DNA of 64,000 bases from Rikenellaceae bacterium (GCA_015060005.1 SUZI01000005.1:47211-111210); one strand, 5' to 3'. Positions 54,064-63,667 are shown, counted from the stretch's first letter. A program made the numbers and translations. Notes: generated by a model not told the origin, from the sequence alone.

Positions 54064-54651
54064 TTAGTATATGCGTGTTATAGTACCTGTGTACTGCACA
54101 GGATTATACCACAGATTATCTATTGTGAGTGTAGCTCCACCGTAGCGATGGTTTACTTCAAGTGAGAAGCTATAAGTCGATGATGCATAGAGCGTTGTGC
54201 GGAAAGTGATATGCCAGCCCTCCTCGGTCCTTATAGCCGTATAGTCCTCGACCGATGGCACGCCCGTATTGAGCAGCACATAGCGGTAAGGAGGCACGTA
54301 GCCCACATAGTAAGGCATACATATATCGAGCTGCCCATCCCACAGCGTCATCGTATAGATGGCGTTAGAGAGGAAACGCATCTGCCCCGCAGGTTGCATC
54401 TGTATGGACTGAGGGTTGAACTCATAGTTCTTCGAGAGGATGACAGAGTCGATATACCGCTCATACTCGGCAATGCGTGCAGCACGTCGCTCGGCACGCT
54501 GCTGCTGTCGGAGTGTTTTGAGCTCCTTGTGGTGTTGACTTTGAGCCGAAGAGATAGGCTGTGAGAGAGTGTCCGAAGAGGATTGTGTTGCTGCAACCGT
54601 TATGGCAGCACACAGGGCAACGCCCAGCAAAAGATAATAGAGTCGTTTCAT
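54064..54651 (-). CDS. DUF4251-like exported protein, copy 2
   Basis: 195 residues from the ATG at 54651 (MKRLYYLLLGVALCAAITVA signal peptide); the longer frame to 54756 runs through a uvrA-like fragment and is not a real start. A basic helix (LKTLRQQQRAERRAARIAEYERYID) leads to the DUF4251-like domain: YEFNPQSIQMQPAGQMRFL, then YTGTITRIY at the end. Same domain plan as the gene downstream of it, so an old tandem duplication. Function unknown. Confidence 0.65.
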   Translation of the reverse strand: MKRLYYLLLGVALCAAITVAATQSSSDTLSQPISSAQSQHHKELKTLRQQQRAERRAARIAEYERYIDSVILSKNYEFNPQSIQMQPAGQMRFLSNAIYTMTLWDGQLDICMPYYVGYVPPYRYVLLNTGVPSVEDYTAIRTEEGWHITFRTTLYASSTYSFSLEVNHRYGGATLTIDNLWYNPVQYTGTITRIY

Positions 54652-54692
54652 AACTGTGTCGTTTTTTACCGACAACGACTCAAAATCCTTGC

Positions 54693-54736
54693 CTAAACGC
54701 CCATCTTTGCCAAAAATTCGCCTGTCGCCTTGCCGA
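54693..54736 (-). pseudogene. Fragment matching the 3' end of uvrA
   Basis: Minus-strand frame ending [15 protein letters not shown] and a stop. The real UvrA in this window ends [15 protein letters not shown] and a stop. The DNA shares GGCGACAGGCGAATTTTT and the AGATGGGC block, with only a few differences. A stop codon lies immediately upstream, so only about 15 codons survive. Probably the remnant of a duplicated or second uvrA copy. Confidence 0.6.
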
Positions 54737-54776
54737 CGCACTACACACCCAGCCACAGAAATTTTGTCTAAAATAG

Positions 54777-54805
54777 TTGCATTTGTCGTAGTTTTTGTAT
54801 ATTTG
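54777..54805 (+). promoter_or_regulatory. Probable promoter of the 161-residue membrane protein gene
   Basis: TATATTTG at 54798-54805 with TTG at 54777-54779 (18-base spacer, slightly short). Leader of about 60 bases. Confidence 0.55.
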
Positions 54806-54869
54806 TACTACAAGAGAACGCCGAAATGCTAAAGAGAGTAGGCAAAACAAACTAACCTTATTTACAACT

Positions 54870-55355
54870 ATGTTACCAGAGAACTTTGTTAAGAATTTGA
54901 TTGACGCACTCTTACACGTGTTGTGCTCTATCCTGAAGTTGATTCTTCTGCCTTTCAACCTGTGGGTTAAGGCTATCACTCGCCTTGCTGAGCAGCGTGA
55001 GAATGGTTTCCTCAACCTCAGCACCATAACAGGCTTGTGGCCTTTCTTCTCATTCTGCAAGCGTCTGCTCATCGACTTCATCTTCGATGCAGTAGCCTTC
55101 TTGGCATACCCTGTTGGTGTTGTGGTGGCTATAATCGTTATGATTATCGGCTTTACCGAGACCAATATGTTCTACACCGCAGGCGATGTATTTCTTGGGT
55201 TTATCATCTCGCTCATCGTAATATACATCTACCCTATCTTTATGGCTCTTGCACACGATTTCTTGGTGCTTATGCTCCTTCCTATCCGCAAGCTTATCGA
55301 CTACTGGCGTAAGCCTGCTCAGCAGCTCGATATCGACTACAAGCAGCGTGAGTAA
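54870..55355 (+). CDS. Unrecognised small membrane protein
   Basis: 161 residues from the ATG at 54870 (MLPENFVKNLIDALLHVLCS); the longer frame start at 54795 falls inside the promoter. An amphipathic N-terminal helix, then hydrophobic segments at about 68-102 and 106-132, and a basic C-terminus (PIRKLIDYWRKPAQQ). Codon use is like that of the neighbours. It has its own promoter and terminator. No named family is recognised. Position between DUF4251 genes and uvrA gives no functional hint. Confidence 0.65.
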   Translation: MLPENFVKNLIDALLHVLCSILKLILLPFNLWVKAITRLAEQRENGFLNLSTITGLWPFFSFCKRLLIDFIFDAVAFLAYPVGVVVAIIVMIIGFTETNMFYTAGDVFLGFIISLIVIYIYPIFMALAHDFLVLMLLPIRKLIDYWRKPAQQLDIDYKQRE

Positions 55356-55376
55356 TACACCGAGTCATACATACAC

Positions 55377-55409
55377 AAAGAGCAGTAGCCCAATCGGTTA
55401 CTGCTCTTT
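55377..55409. terminator. Bidirectional terminator before uvrA
   Basis: Perfect 11-bp stem AAAGAGCAGTA (55377-55387) / TACTGCTCTTT (55399-55409) between converging genes, T-rich beyond. Confidence 0.88.
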
Positions 55410-55431
55410 TATTTTATGGTATCACACAGTG

Positions 55432-58260
55432 CTAAATGCCCATCTTGGCTAAAAATTCGCCTGTCGCCGACTCCGCACAGCGAGCCACCTGCGATGGAGT
55501 GCCCGTAGCAAGCACACGACCACCTCCCGCTCCACCTTCGGGCCCCATATCTATGATGTGGTCGGCAACCTTTATCACATCCAAGTTATGCTCGATGACG
55601 ATAGCCGTATTGCCCCTATCCACTAACTTGGCTATAACGCCTAAAAGCTGGCGTATATCCTCGAAATGGAGTCCCGTAGTGGGCTCATCCAAGATGTAGA
55701 GCGTGCGTCCCGTATCGCTCTTGGAGAGCTCTGCCGAGAGCTTTATACGCTGCGACTCGCCACCCGAGAGTGTCGTGCAGGGCTGTCCCAACGTCAGGTA
55801 GCCCAAGCCAACGTCCTGAATAGCCTTCAGTTTACGATGTATGGTAGGTATGTTGGCAAAGAAGTCGACAGCTATATTGACCGTCATATTGAGCACATCC
55901 TCGATGGTCTTACCCTTATATTTAACCTCTAATGTCTCGCGGTTGTAGCGATGACCGCCACACACGGGACATCGCACATACACATCGGGCAGGAAGTTCA
56001 TCTCTATGGTCTGCACTCCCGCACCACGACACTCCTCGCAGCGACCGCCCTTCACGTTGAACGAGAAGCGGCTCGCCTTAAATCCACGGACCTGTGCATC
56101 CTGCGTAGCCTCGAAGAGCTTACGTATGTCGCCAAAGACATTCGAGTAGGTTGCAGGGTTGCTTCGTGGCGTACGACCTATAGGCGACTGGTCGACAACG
56201 ACCAACTTATCCACCGCCTCCAAGCCCTCGATAGCGTCATACTCCAGCGGCTGGTCAAACGAGCGATAGAGCTTACGGCTCAAGATGGGGCGTAACGTCT
56301 CGTTCACGAGCGTAGACTTACCCGAGCCACTGACTCCCGTAACGCAGATAAACTTACCGAGAGGGAACTCCACATCGACACCCTTGAGGTTGTTACCCCT
56401 CGCACCGCGTATCACTATGCTCTGCCCACTACCCTCGCGTAATGTGTCGGGAATCTCTATTCGGCGACGACCACACAGATAGTCGGCTGTGATACTCTCC
56501 GAGCGTAAGATATCCTCCAGCGTGCCGCTTGCCACTATATGACCACCACGCCTGCCCGCCTTTGGTCCTACATCTATTATATAGTCTGCCGAGCGAATCA
56601 TATCCTCGTCGTGCTCCACCACGATGACCGAGTTACCCGCATCACGCAGCTTGGAGAGTGTATCAATCAATCGGCGGTTATCACGCTGATGTAAGCCTAT
56701 GCTCGGTTCGTCCAAGATGTAGAGCACATTGACGAGCTTTGAGCCTATCTGCGTCGCTAAACGTATACGCTGCGACTCACCACCCGAGAGTGAGCGTGCC
56801 GAGCGTGAGAGCGACAGGTAGCCCAAGCCCACATCTAACAGGAACGACAGTCGTTCACGTATCTCCTTGACTATCTCTTCGGCTATTCGCCACTCTTTGG
56901 TATTGAAGTAGCCCTCAGCACCATCTATCCACGCCTTAAACTCTGCGATAGACATCGCCGAGAGCTCCGCTATGTTCTTACCGCCCACACGGAACTGCAA
57001 CGCCTCCTTCTTGAGTCGGCTGCCACCGCAGACCGAGCAGGGACGATACATCAGGAACTGCTCACGCCACTTCTGACTCTTCTTGCTCTCGTCATCCTCC
57101 TCTATGTTGACATACTCGGCTATGCCCTCCCACTGCATCATACGTCTGCCCGAGAGTGAGGTGAACTCCGCAAGGTCCACCGTCAGTGGCTTTGCCTCGC
57201 CATAGAGTATGGCATTCAAGCCCTCCTCCGAGATGGTCGATATGGCATCGTCCAATGTGAAGTCGTGTCGTCTGCCTAAAAGCGTCAGCAGAGTGAATAT
57301 CTTATTGTTCTTATAGCGTCCCAACGGCTCGATAGCACCCTCGCGTATCGACTTATGCTCATCGGGTATGATACGTTTTATGTCGAACACAGCCTCCACA
57401 CCCAAGCCACTACAACGTGGGCAAGCACCCTGTGGCGAGTTGAACGAGAAGGTGTGAGGTGCTGGGTCTTCGAAGGCTACACCCGTCGAGGGGCACATCA
57501 GATGACGTGAGTAGTATCTCATCCCGTCAGCCTCATAGTCGTATATAGCCATCGTGCCCTTACCCTGACGCATAGACTCCTTCAGCGAGGTCATAACCCT
57601 CTCTCGCGACTCCTCGCTTGGTCGCATCCTATCCACCACAAGGTCTATGTTATGCACCTTGTAGCGGTCGAGCTTCATTCCCGAGAGTATCTCCTGCACC
57701 TCGCCATCTATGCGGGCATATATGTAGCCTCGCTTCGCCAACGACTCAAACAGCTCGCGGTAGTGTCCCTTACGTCCCTTCACGATAGGAGCCATAAAAG
57801 CTACCTTACGCCCCTCGAAGCCCTCAATGATGAGCTCACATATCTGCTCATCGGTGTAGTGCACCATCTCCTCACCCGTTATGGGCGAGTAGGCACGTGA
57901 GGCACGTGCAAAGAGCAGACGCAGGTAGTCGTTAATCTCCGTTACCGTTCCAACCGTAGAACGTGGATTCTTGTTGGTTGTCTTCTGCTCGATAGCAATC
58001 ACAGGGCTCAGTCCCGTAATCTTATCCACGTCGGGACGCTCCATAGCACCCACAAACTGACGTGCGTATGCCGACAGAGTCTCCATATAACGACGCTGTC
58101 CCTCAGCATATATCGTGTCAAAGGCGAGCGACGACTTACCCGAACCCGACAAGCCTGTGATGACGACCAATGCGTTACGAGGCAACTCGACATCCACATT
58201 CTTCAGGTTATGAACGCGAGCACCCTCGACCACTATCTTATCCTTCGGAGAGTATCCCAT
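55432..58260 (-). CDS. uvrA: Excinuclease ABC subunit A
   Basis: Damage-recognition ATPase of nucleotide excision repair. 942 residues with two ABC ATPase modules: Walker [15 protein letters not shown] and [14 protein letters not shown]; signature [16 protein letters not shown] and [15 protein letters not shown]; zinc fingers in CPRCSGLG and in CEECRGAG with [10 protein letters not shown]. Complete and normal in length, ending GEFLAKMGI. Last gene of a four-gene transcript with cvfB, the methyltransferase and the TSUP permease (3 bases after the latter). Confidence 0.97.
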   Translation of the reverse strand: MGYSPKDKIVVEGARVHNLKNVDVELPRNALVVITGLSGSGKSSLAFDTIYAEGQRRYMETLSAYARQFVGAMERPDVDKITGLSPVIAIEQKTTNKNPRSTVGTVTEINDYLRLLFARASRAYSPITGEEMVHYTDEQICELIIEGFEGRKVAFMAPIVKGRKGHYRELFESLAKRGYIYARIDGEVQEILSGMKLDRYKVHNIDLVVDRMRPSEESRERVMTSLKESMRQGKGTMAIYDYEADGMRYYSRHLMCPSTGVAFEDPAPHTFSFNSPQGACPRCSGLGVEAVFDIKRIIPDEHKSIREGAIEPLGRYKNNKIFTLLTLLGRRHDFTLDDAISTISEEGLNAILYGEAKPLTVDLAEFTSLSGRRMMQWEGIAEYVNIEEDDESKKSQKWREQFLMYRPCSVCGGSRLKKEALQFRVGGKNIAELSAMSIAEFKAWIDGAEGYFNTKEWRIAEEIVKEIRERLSFLLDVGLGYLSLSRSARSLSGGESQRIRLATQIGSKLVNVLYILDEPSIGLHQRDNRRLIDTLSKLRDAGNSVIVVEHDEDMIRSADYIIDVGPKAGRRGGHIVASGTLEDILRSESITADYLCGRRRIEIPDTLREGSGQSIVIRGARGNNLKGVDVEFPLGKFICVTGVSGSGKSTLVNETLRPILSRKLYRSFDQPLEYDAIEGLEAVDKLVVVDQSPIGRTPRSNPATYSNVFGDIRKLFEATQDAQVRGFKASRFSFNVKGGRCEECRGAGVQTIEMNFLPDVYVRCPVCGGHRYNRETLEVKYKGKTIEDVLNMTVNIAVDFFANIPTIHRKLKAIQDVGLGYLTLGQPCTTLSGGESQRIKLSAELSKSDTGRTLYILDEPTTGLHFEDIRQLLGVIAKLVDRGNTAIVIEHNLDVIKVADHIIDMGPEGGAGGGRVLATGTPSQVARCAESATGEFLAKMGI

Positions 58261-58263
58261 AGC

Positions 58264-59061
58264 CTATCCAAAGAGTGTTAATAAACGGTGGAACATAGCC
58301 TGCAAGGAGAACATACCCAGCAGGTCGGCAAAGCAGACAAGCAGCACCGCCATAGTGAAGTATCTCACAAACTTTATACCCCACGCCATAACGAAGTAGG
58401 TGGCAAAGGCTGCTCCCACAACATTACCCAAGCCGTGCCACAATCCCACGAGGTAGTCCACCTGACCATTGAGGATGAATATGAGCAGCGAGAATGGCGT
58501 TGCGATGAAGATTATAAAGTTCTTGATGACGTTGGCTGTGATGATATCCAGGTCCATCGACCAGATGGTGGCGATGAGCAGAGCGTAGCCCAAGCCTATG
58601 TAGATGTAGCCGCCATAGAAACCGAGCAACAGAAACCACAGATAGTGATGCCACTTGACATTGAGCGGATGACCGCCGTGTATGTGGGGATGTTTGTGGC
58701 TCTTCTCAAATATCATATAGAGCAACACAGCCGTCAGCACCACCGACATACATATCGTGAAGACCTTGTCGCTCACCGTAACAGCCACCATAGAGCCTAA
58801 TATATTACCCACGATAGCTGGCAGAGCGAGCTTCAGTCCACTGCGTATGTGGAGCATACGCTTACGCACAAAGCTCACCGTGGCGGTCAGGTTCTGCAAC
58901 ACCACCGCTATGCGGTTTGTGCCGTTAGCCACACCTACGGGCAAGCCTAAGACCATAAAGAGTGTCATCGAGATGATAGCACCTCCTCCAGCGAGTGTGT
59001 TTATCACACCCACCACGATACCCGAGAGTACCAGAACTATTATCTCAACCCACTCTGTCAT
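58264..59061 (-). CDS. TSUP (TauE/SafE) family permease
   Basis: 265 residues, about eight membrane helices. Family features: GIVVGVINTLAGGGAIISM, VANGTNRIAVVLQNL and, in the second half, GFYGGYIYIGLGYALLIA with NVIKNFIIFIATP. A His-rich cytoplasmic loop (SHKHPHIHGGHP) lies in the middle. These transporters export or import sulfur oxoanions or organic anions; the substrate is unknown here. Between the methyltransferase (14 bases) and uvrA (3 bases). Confidence 0.85.
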   Translation of the reverse strand: MTEWVEIIVLVLSGIVVGVINTLAGGGAIISMTLFMVLGLPVGVANGTNRIAVVLQNLTATVSFVRKRMLHIRSGLKLALPAIVGNILGSMVAVTVSDKVFTICMSVVLTAVLLYMIFEKSHKHPHIHGGHPLNVKWHHYLWFLLLGFYGGYIYIGLGYALLIATIWSMDLDIITANVIKNFIIFIATPFSLLIFILNGQVDYLVGLWHGLGNVVGAAFATYFVMAWGIKFVRYFTMAVLLVCFADLLGMFSLQAMFHRLLTLFG

Positions 59062-59075
59062 ATCGTTTTACGCGT

Positions 59076-59840
59076 CTATTTACGTGCGACAAAAAACAAA
59101 TCAAACGAACGCTCCGACACCTCCGCTATGCGGTAATCATCCATTGCGATAGATGACGTTAGCTCACGGTTTTTCTTAAGCAGACGGCGGCGATTTATGC
59201 GATTTAGCACATCGTATGGCAACCGCAGACACCACGCAGGCAAGCGATGCTGGAGGTCCAGAATATCCCAGCGAGCTATTCGCTCCACCGAGCGGCGGTT
59301 AGCCTCGTAATACTCCATAACCTTCGCATTACCCTCCACTCCATAGCACTCCACCTGCGAGAAATGACGCTCCAGGAGTGCCTTCAGCTCCTCGGCACGA
59401 TACTCTCTCACGTGCCAGGGGTTACGCGTAAGCGACATAGGAGCATTGGGCGTGGTTACGATGAACTCTCCACCCCGACGTAACACACGTGCCACCTCCG
59501 CCACAAAAGCCTCATCAGCCTTGATGTGCTCTATGACCTGAAACGAGATGACATAGTCGAAACTCTCATTCTCAAACCCGATGGGAGGCACCTGCATCTG
59601 CCTAAAGGTTACATTCGCAGGAAGCTCAACCAACTGAGGCACACTCTTGTCTATGGTGGTATATGACGCAGCCGCAGGAGCCACCACCTCAATGCCGTAG
59701 CCCATACCTGTACCTATCTCCAACACCTCGCCCGACACTCGCTCGGCAGCTCGCTTATACGCCAATACCGAACGCTGGTAGACAAAGTTATCCGACAGGT
59801 CATTTGCCGACACTCGCTCGGCAGACTGCATCTTTGCCAT
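59076..59840 (-). CDS. Class I SAM-dependent methyltransferase
   Basis: 254 residues. Motif I VLEIGTGMGYGIEVV, an acidic residue after strand 2 (YTTIDKSVPQL), motif IV region FDYVISFQVIEHIKADEAF, and the post-motif LRRGGEFIVTTPN. Methyltransf_11/25 type; small-molecule or lipid-like substrate unknown. Its C-terminal 80 residues are basic. Sits 6 bases after the cvfB stop. Confidence 0.82.
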   Translation of the reverse strand: MAKMQSAERVSANDLSDNFVYQRSVLAYKRAAERVSGEVLEIGTGMGYGIEVVAPAAASYTTIDKSVPQLVELPANVTFRQMQVPPIGFENESFDYVISFQVIEHIKADEAFVAEVARVLRRGGEFIVTTPNAPMSLTRNPWHVREYRAEELKALLERHFSQVECYGVEGNAKVMEYYEANRRSVERIARWDILDLQHRLPAWCLRLPYDVLNRINRRRLLKKNRELTSSIAMDDYRIAEVSERSFDLFFVARK

Positions 59841-59846
59841 AAAAAG

Positions 59847-60680
59847 TTACTTTTTAAGCCTTATCTCAAACTCCTCCACATCGACCACACCTCGCTTCAG
59901 CAACACGCCTGCGGCACGCTTAAACTGATTTTTCGACATCTGTGTCTCGGCGTGGATAAGCTCTGGTGATGATTTGTCGCCTATCTCCAACACTCCGCCC
60001 TTATCCTTGATGAGTTGCAAGAGCACATCTGCCGAGTCGGTTACACCCTTGTAACCCTCCTCACGCAACATAAGGTCTATGCGGTTGTCGTCGGTTATTC
60101 GCTTCACGAAGCCCTCTAACTTATCGCCTATCTGCACAGGCTTGAAGATTTGATTCTTGTAAATCATTCCCCAATGGCGGTTGTTGATAATGGCACGATA
60201 GCCTATGGGCGACTCCGAAGCCACCACGATACTCACCTTCTGACGGGGTTTGATGGTTATTATGTCGTTGTCGATGTAGTTCTTCAACTTCTGGGTAGCC
60301 ACGCAGCGACCTGTGATGTTGTCCACATAGAGCCACACCAAATAGCTGCGGCCAGGGATGACACCACCCTGCTGGTTACGGTTCGGGAGGAACAAATCCT
60401 TACCCACCAAGCCCCAATCGAGGAATGCTCCGTGGATATTCTTATCGACAACCTTCAGACACGCCACCTCGCCCTTCACGATAAGTGGGCGGTCGGTCGT
60501 TGCCACCAATCTATCCTCCGAGTCGTGATAGACAAATACCTCTATCTCGTCGCCTACCGCATTACCGAGCGACACAAAGCGGTTGGGAAGCAATACCTCC
60601 TGCTCCTGGTCATCTACCAGATATAATCCGAAGTCGCTTATACGGTTGACTTTCAACGTCTGAATCTCTCCTACTCTCAT
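59847..60680 (-). CDS. CvfB family S1-type RNA-binding protein
   Basis: 277 residues, matching CvfB/YitL proteins: three S1-like OB domains (first begins VGEIQTLKVNRISDFGLYLVDD; second includes HGAFLDWGLVGKDLFLP; third begins QIGDKLEGFVKRI) and a C-terminal winged-helix (MSKNQFKRAAGVLLKRGVVDV). Probably binds RNA and affects gene expression or translation. First gene of its transcript; a TATCTTTG -7 element lies upstream on the minus strand (60711-60704). Confidence 0.87.
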   Translation of the reverse strand: MRVGEIQTLKVNRISDFGLYLVDDQEQEVLLPNRFVSLGNAVGDEIEVFVYHDSEDRLVATTDRPLIVKGEVACLKVVDKNIHGAFLDWGLVGKDLFLPNRNQQGGVIPGRSYLVWLYVDNITGRCVATQKLKNYIDNDIITIKPRQKVSIVVASESPIGYRAIINNRHWGMIYKNQIFKPVQIGDKLEGFVKRITDDNRIDLMLREEGYKGVTDSADVLLQLIKDKGGVLEIGDKSSPELIHAETQMSKNQFKRAAGVLLKRGVVDVEEFEIRLKK

Positions 60681-60771
60681 AATTACTAACGGGGTTTAGG
60701 GTGCAAAGATAGGAAAAATCACGCAATTTTAGGGCATAGCGAGATAAAATTAGCACCATAAACAAAATAAA

Positions 60772-60803
60772 TTTGTTTGGTGCGAGCCTTTATATTATCT
60801 TTG
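60772..60803 (+). promoter_or_regulatory. Promoter of nusB
   Basis: TTTG at 60772-60775, 20-base spacer, TATCTTTG at 60796-60803. Confidence 0.8.
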
Positions 60804-60835
60804 CGTCGCAAAATTAACGCAAAAAGTTCTATTCT

Positions 60836-61777
60836 ATGTTAAGCAGACGATTGCTCAGAGTTAAGGCTATCAAAGCCTTATACGCCCATCTAAAGTCAGA
60901 GTCAGACTCCCTTATGGCTTCGGAGAAGACTCTCATAGCATCTATTGATAAGACCTACGACCTCTATGTTCAAATGCTCTCGCTCATCGTTGAGCTGGCT
61001 CGTTATGCCGAGCAGTGCCAGGAGGTTGCCCGACAGAAGAAGATTCCCACCTACGAGGACTTGAATCCCAACCGTAAGTTTGTCGACAATGCTGTCATCT
61101 CGCTCATTGCCAATGGCGATGCTGTGAACGACTATATGACCGCCCATAAACTCTCGTGGGCAGCCTATCCCGAGCTTATCAAGACTCTCTTCCAGCAGTT
61201 GGAGCAGAGCGACTACTACAAGCGATATATGCTCTCTGAGGAGCGTTCATTCAAGGAGGATTTGGCTCTTGTCGTCGACTTCTACACCAAGGAGTTGGAG
61301 CAGTCGGAGATGTTGGAGGATGTGCTCGACGAGCAGTCTATACTCTGGAACGATGACTTGGGCTTTGCCCTGACACTTGTCATCCGCACCCTCGGCAACC
61401 TACGTGCCTCACACACCGACGTCAAACTCCTGCCAAAGTTCAAGAATGAGGAGGATTTGCTCTACGTCAAGGAGCTCTTCTCGAAGGCTGCCGTAAACTA
61501 CAACGCCAACGTGGAGCTCATCGAGCGTTTCACCCACAATTGGGATATCGAGCGAGTGGCATTTATGGATATAGTGATTATGGCTGCTGCGATAGCCGAG
61601 CTCACATCGTTCCCTTCTATCCCCGTCAAAGTTACCCTCGACGAGTATATCGAGATATCGAAGTACTACTCTACCGCCAGCAGCGGCACCTTCATCAACG
61701 GTGTATTAGACAAGGTTGTCGTAACGCTGAGCGAGGAGGGCAAGATTGCCAAGAGTGGTCGCGGACTTATCGGTTAA
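60836..61777 (+). CDS. nusB: Transcription antitermination protein NusB, long form
   Basis: RNA-binding antitermination factor that acts with NusE on rRNA transcripts. 313 residues, about twice the length of E. coli NusB, as usual in Bacteroidetes. N-terminal LSRRLLRVKAIKALYAHLKS; the classical NusB fold is in the C-terminal half (ERFTHNWDIERVAFMDIVIMAAAIAELTSFPSIPVKVTLDEYIEISKYY in shortened form). N-terminal half is a helical extension. Leads the nusB-DUF1573 transcript. Confidence 0.92.
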   Translation: MLSRRLLRVKAIKALYAHLKSESDSLMASEKTLIASIDKTYDLYVQMLSLIVELARYAEQCQEVARQKKIPTYEDLNPNRKFVDNAVISLIANGDAVNDYMTAHKLSWAAYPELIKTLFQQLEQSDYYKRYMLSEERSFKEDLALVVDFYTKELEQSEMLEDVLDEQSILWNDDLGFALTLVIRTLGNLRASHTDVKLLPKFKNEEDLLYVKELFSKAAVNYNANVELIERFTHNWDIERVAFMDIVIMAAAIAELTSFPSIPVKVTLDEYIEISKYYSTASSGTFINGVLDKVVVTLSEEGKIAKSGRGLIG

Positions 61778-61805
61778 CCATTTTTATTTCGGGCACAAGG
61801 GCTTT

Positions 61806-62252
61806 ATGAGAGCTATCGTAAGGGTATTTATCGCTATCGCATTGCTGTCTGTGGTGGTAACGTGTGGCAGGAACAGCAAGGGCTCCACATCAGCCACAGG
61901 CATAAATTCCATAATGCTTGCCCGAACCATAACCCTCACCGATGCGACTTTGGAGGCTACCATAGCCGACACCCTCTCTCTGGGCAGGATGCAGTCGGGC
62001 GAGGTCATCAAGCAGCGTATACGCCTCGTAAACGAGAGCAGCGAGCCCGTAGTCATCAGCGAGCATCGCACGACATGTGGCTGCACCGAGGCAGAGTATG
62101 AGCGTCAGCCTATAGGCGTAGGCAAATCAGCCGACATCGTAGTGAGCTACGACTCACGTGGCGAGTGGGGCTGGCGGATGCAACTTTTGGAGCTAACATT
62201 AGCCCGAAAGGACTATTCCGTAAAGATTTATATCGACGCAGAGATATATTAG
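61806..62252 (+). CDS. DUF1573 lipoprotein
   Basis: 148 residues from the ATG at 61806; the frame's earlier start overlaps nusB and is unlikely. N-terminal lipobox (LLSVVVTC, Cys followed by Gly-Arg) indicates a lipoprotein. The DUF1573 domain shows RIRLVNESSEPVVI, the hallmark TTCGCTEAEY, and GKSADIVVSYDSRGEWG. The fold is Ig/ASPM-like; function unknown. The neighbours nusB and yajC are housekeeping genes. Confidence 0.85.
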   Translation: MRAIVRVFIAIALLSVVVTCGRNSKGSTSATGINSIMLARTITLTDATLEATIADTLSLGRMQSGEVIKQRIRLVNESSEPVVISEHRTTCGCTEAEYERQPIGVGKSADIVVSYDSRGEWGWRMQLLELTLARKDYSVKIYIDAEIY

Positions 62253-62254
62253 GG

Positions 62255-62284
62255 TTGCATATTTGGCAATAATTTGTATCTTTG
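62255..62284 (+). promoter_or_regulatory. Promoter of yajC
   Basis: TTG at 62255-62257, 19-base spacer, TATCTTTG at 62277-62284. Starts 2 bases after the DUF1573 stop. Confidence 0.75.
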
Positions 62285-62327
62285 CATCGTTCAAGCAAAA
62301 GCAAACAACAATTAAAACTTTTACAAT

Positions 62328-62642
62328 ATGATTAATTTACTCGAAGCACAGCCACAGCAGGGAGGAATGGGTGGTTTCTGGATTATGATGATTTTGATGG
62401 TTGTCGTTATGTATTTCTTTATGTGGCGACCAGAGTCAAAGCGTCGTAAGCAGATGCAGCAGTTCCGCGACAGCCTCAAGAAGGGCGATAAGATTATCAC
62501 CGCAGGTGGTATCTATGGCGTTATCAAGGAGGTTAAGGATGGCGACCCAACAGTTCTTATCGAGGTGGATAGCGATGTTACTCTCCGCGTAGACAAGAAT
62601 ATGATTGTCGCTGACGCAACAGCTCCTGCACAGCAGAAGTAA
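62328..62642 (+). CDS. yajC: Preprotein translocase subunit YajC
   Basis: Small inner-membrane accessory of SecDF. 104 residues: one membrane helix (about 18-34, FWIMMILMVVVMYFFMW) then the cytoplasmic domain with RPESKRRKQMQQFRDSLKKGD and IITAGGIYGVIKEVKD. Own promoter and terminator. Confidence 0.95.
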   Translation: MINLLEAQPQQGGMGGFWIMMILMVVVMYFFMWRPESKRRKQMQQFRDSLKKGDKIITAGGIYGVIKEVKDGDPTVLIEVDSDVTLRVDKNMIVADATAPAQQK

Positions 62643-62662
62643 TTCTCTCGGCTTTGACAACA

Positions 62663-62706
62663 TAGGGGATGCCCAACAATGACGTTGCGACATCCCCTAT
62701 TTTTAT
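62663..62706 (+). terminator. Terminator after yajC
   Basis: 10-bp stem ATAGGGGATG (62663-62672) / CATCCCCTAT (62692-62701), then TTTTTAT. Confidence 0.88.
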
Positions 62707-62792
62707 ACCCTATGGGCAAATTAAAACACTCCTAACTTGCCGATATCGGCAAAAACTATGCGTAAAGTCAGTTATTTTGCGGCAAGTTAACA

Positions 62793-63164
62793 CTACAACT
62801 TACCGAGAAATCGCTCTCTGTCGACCACAAAGCGGGTGTGGCGACCTTCGCCTATGAGTCCTCGCTCGTCGTAGGCTCGCACCACAAATTCCAGTCGTCT
62901 GCCGTCAACCTCCGTCAGCTCCGCCTCCGCCCTTATCGTAGCTCCTACGGGCGACGCTTTGACGTGCGATGTTGCTATCGCTGTGCCCACTGTTGCCGAC
63001 CCTTCCGCGATATGGTCTGCCACGCAGAGCATTGCTGCATTCTCCATCAGTGCCACCATAGCGGGTGTCGCAAACACCGCCATATCACCCGAGCCAAGTG
63101 CCGCGGCTGTATTCTTCTCGCCGACCGTCGTCGTGCTCTCATATTTCAGTCCTACCTCCAACAT
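62793..63164 (-). CDS. Hot-dog fold thioesterase (FlK-like)
   Basis: 123 residues. Resembles the fluoroacetyl-CoA thioesterase (FlK) branch of the hot-dog superfamily: SGDMAVFATPAMVALMENAA, then VGTAIATSHVKASPVGATI and a C-terminal GEGRHTRFVVDRERF. The catalytic Thr/His/Glu region is present in outline. The real substrate is unknown and unlikely to be fluoroacetyl-CoA. Runs 18 bases after the DUF4491 gene. Confidence 0.82.
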   Translation of the reverse strand: MLEVGLKYESTTTVGEKNTAAALGSGDMAVFATPAMVALMENAAMLCVADHIAEGSATVGTAIATSHVKASPVGATIRAEAELTEVDGRRLEFVVRAYDERGLIGEGRHTRFVVDRERFLGKL

Positions 63165-63182
63165 ACCCTTACATACTTTATA

Positions 63183-63467
63183 TTATTTGTTCTTCTCTCG
63201 CTTGGGAAACCATCCCTTCTCTACCCTTTTGCGTTGCTCAAACAGCTCGCCTATCGACCACAGCGACGATGCTCCCCACACCGCCAACAGCGTCGACCAC
63301 AAGACATTGGATACAGCCACCGACAGGGCTATTGCCACTATTCCCATCAAGGCAAAAACCCACCAAATCTTTACTCCAAAGTAATACTCGCCCTTGATGA
63401 CTAACGGATGAAACAATCCGATAATCACAAATGTAGCTACGCCAATTATTAATCCCGTAAAGTGCAT
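63183..63467 (-). CDS. DUF4491 small membrane protein
   Basis: 94 residues with three membrane helices and conserved sequence MHFTGLIIGVATFVIIGLFH, YYFGVKIWWVF and LWSIGELFEQRKRVEKGWFP, which I recognise as the DUF4491 family of Bacteroidetes. Function unknown. A TATCTTTG -7 element lies upstream on the minus strand (63502-63495). Co-transcribed with the thioesterase gene. Confidence 0.87.
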   Translation of the reverse strand: MHFTGLIIGVATFVIIGLFHPLVIKGEYYFGVKIWWVFALMGIVAIALSVAVSNVLWSTLLAVWGASSLWSIGELFEQRKRVEKGWFPKREKNK

Positions 63468-63636
63468 ACTCTCTTCTCTCGATTAATGTTTCGACAAAGA
63501 TAGCATAATTTTTGCAGATAACGAAATTTCAGTGATTATCCTTACACACCAATAACTATTTGGCAAATGTCAACGAACAAGTTGATAATTAAAACGAATA
63601 AATTGATTATATGCTCTCAAAAATTGAGACAAAAGA
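63468..63636. other. Divergent intergenic region upstream of the fimbrillin-like gene
   Basis: AT-rich DNA between the DUF4491 gene and the promoter at 63637. It holds the DUF4491 -7 element and nothing else I can support. Confidence 0.5.
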
Positions 63637-63667
63637 TTTGCATTTATGAAAAATATGTCTATTTTTG
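63637..63667 (+). promoter_or_regulatory. Promoter of the terminal lipoprotein gene
   Basis: TTTG at 63637-63640, 19-base spacer, TATTTTTG at 63660-63667. It gives a leader of about 200 bases. Confidence 0.75.
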
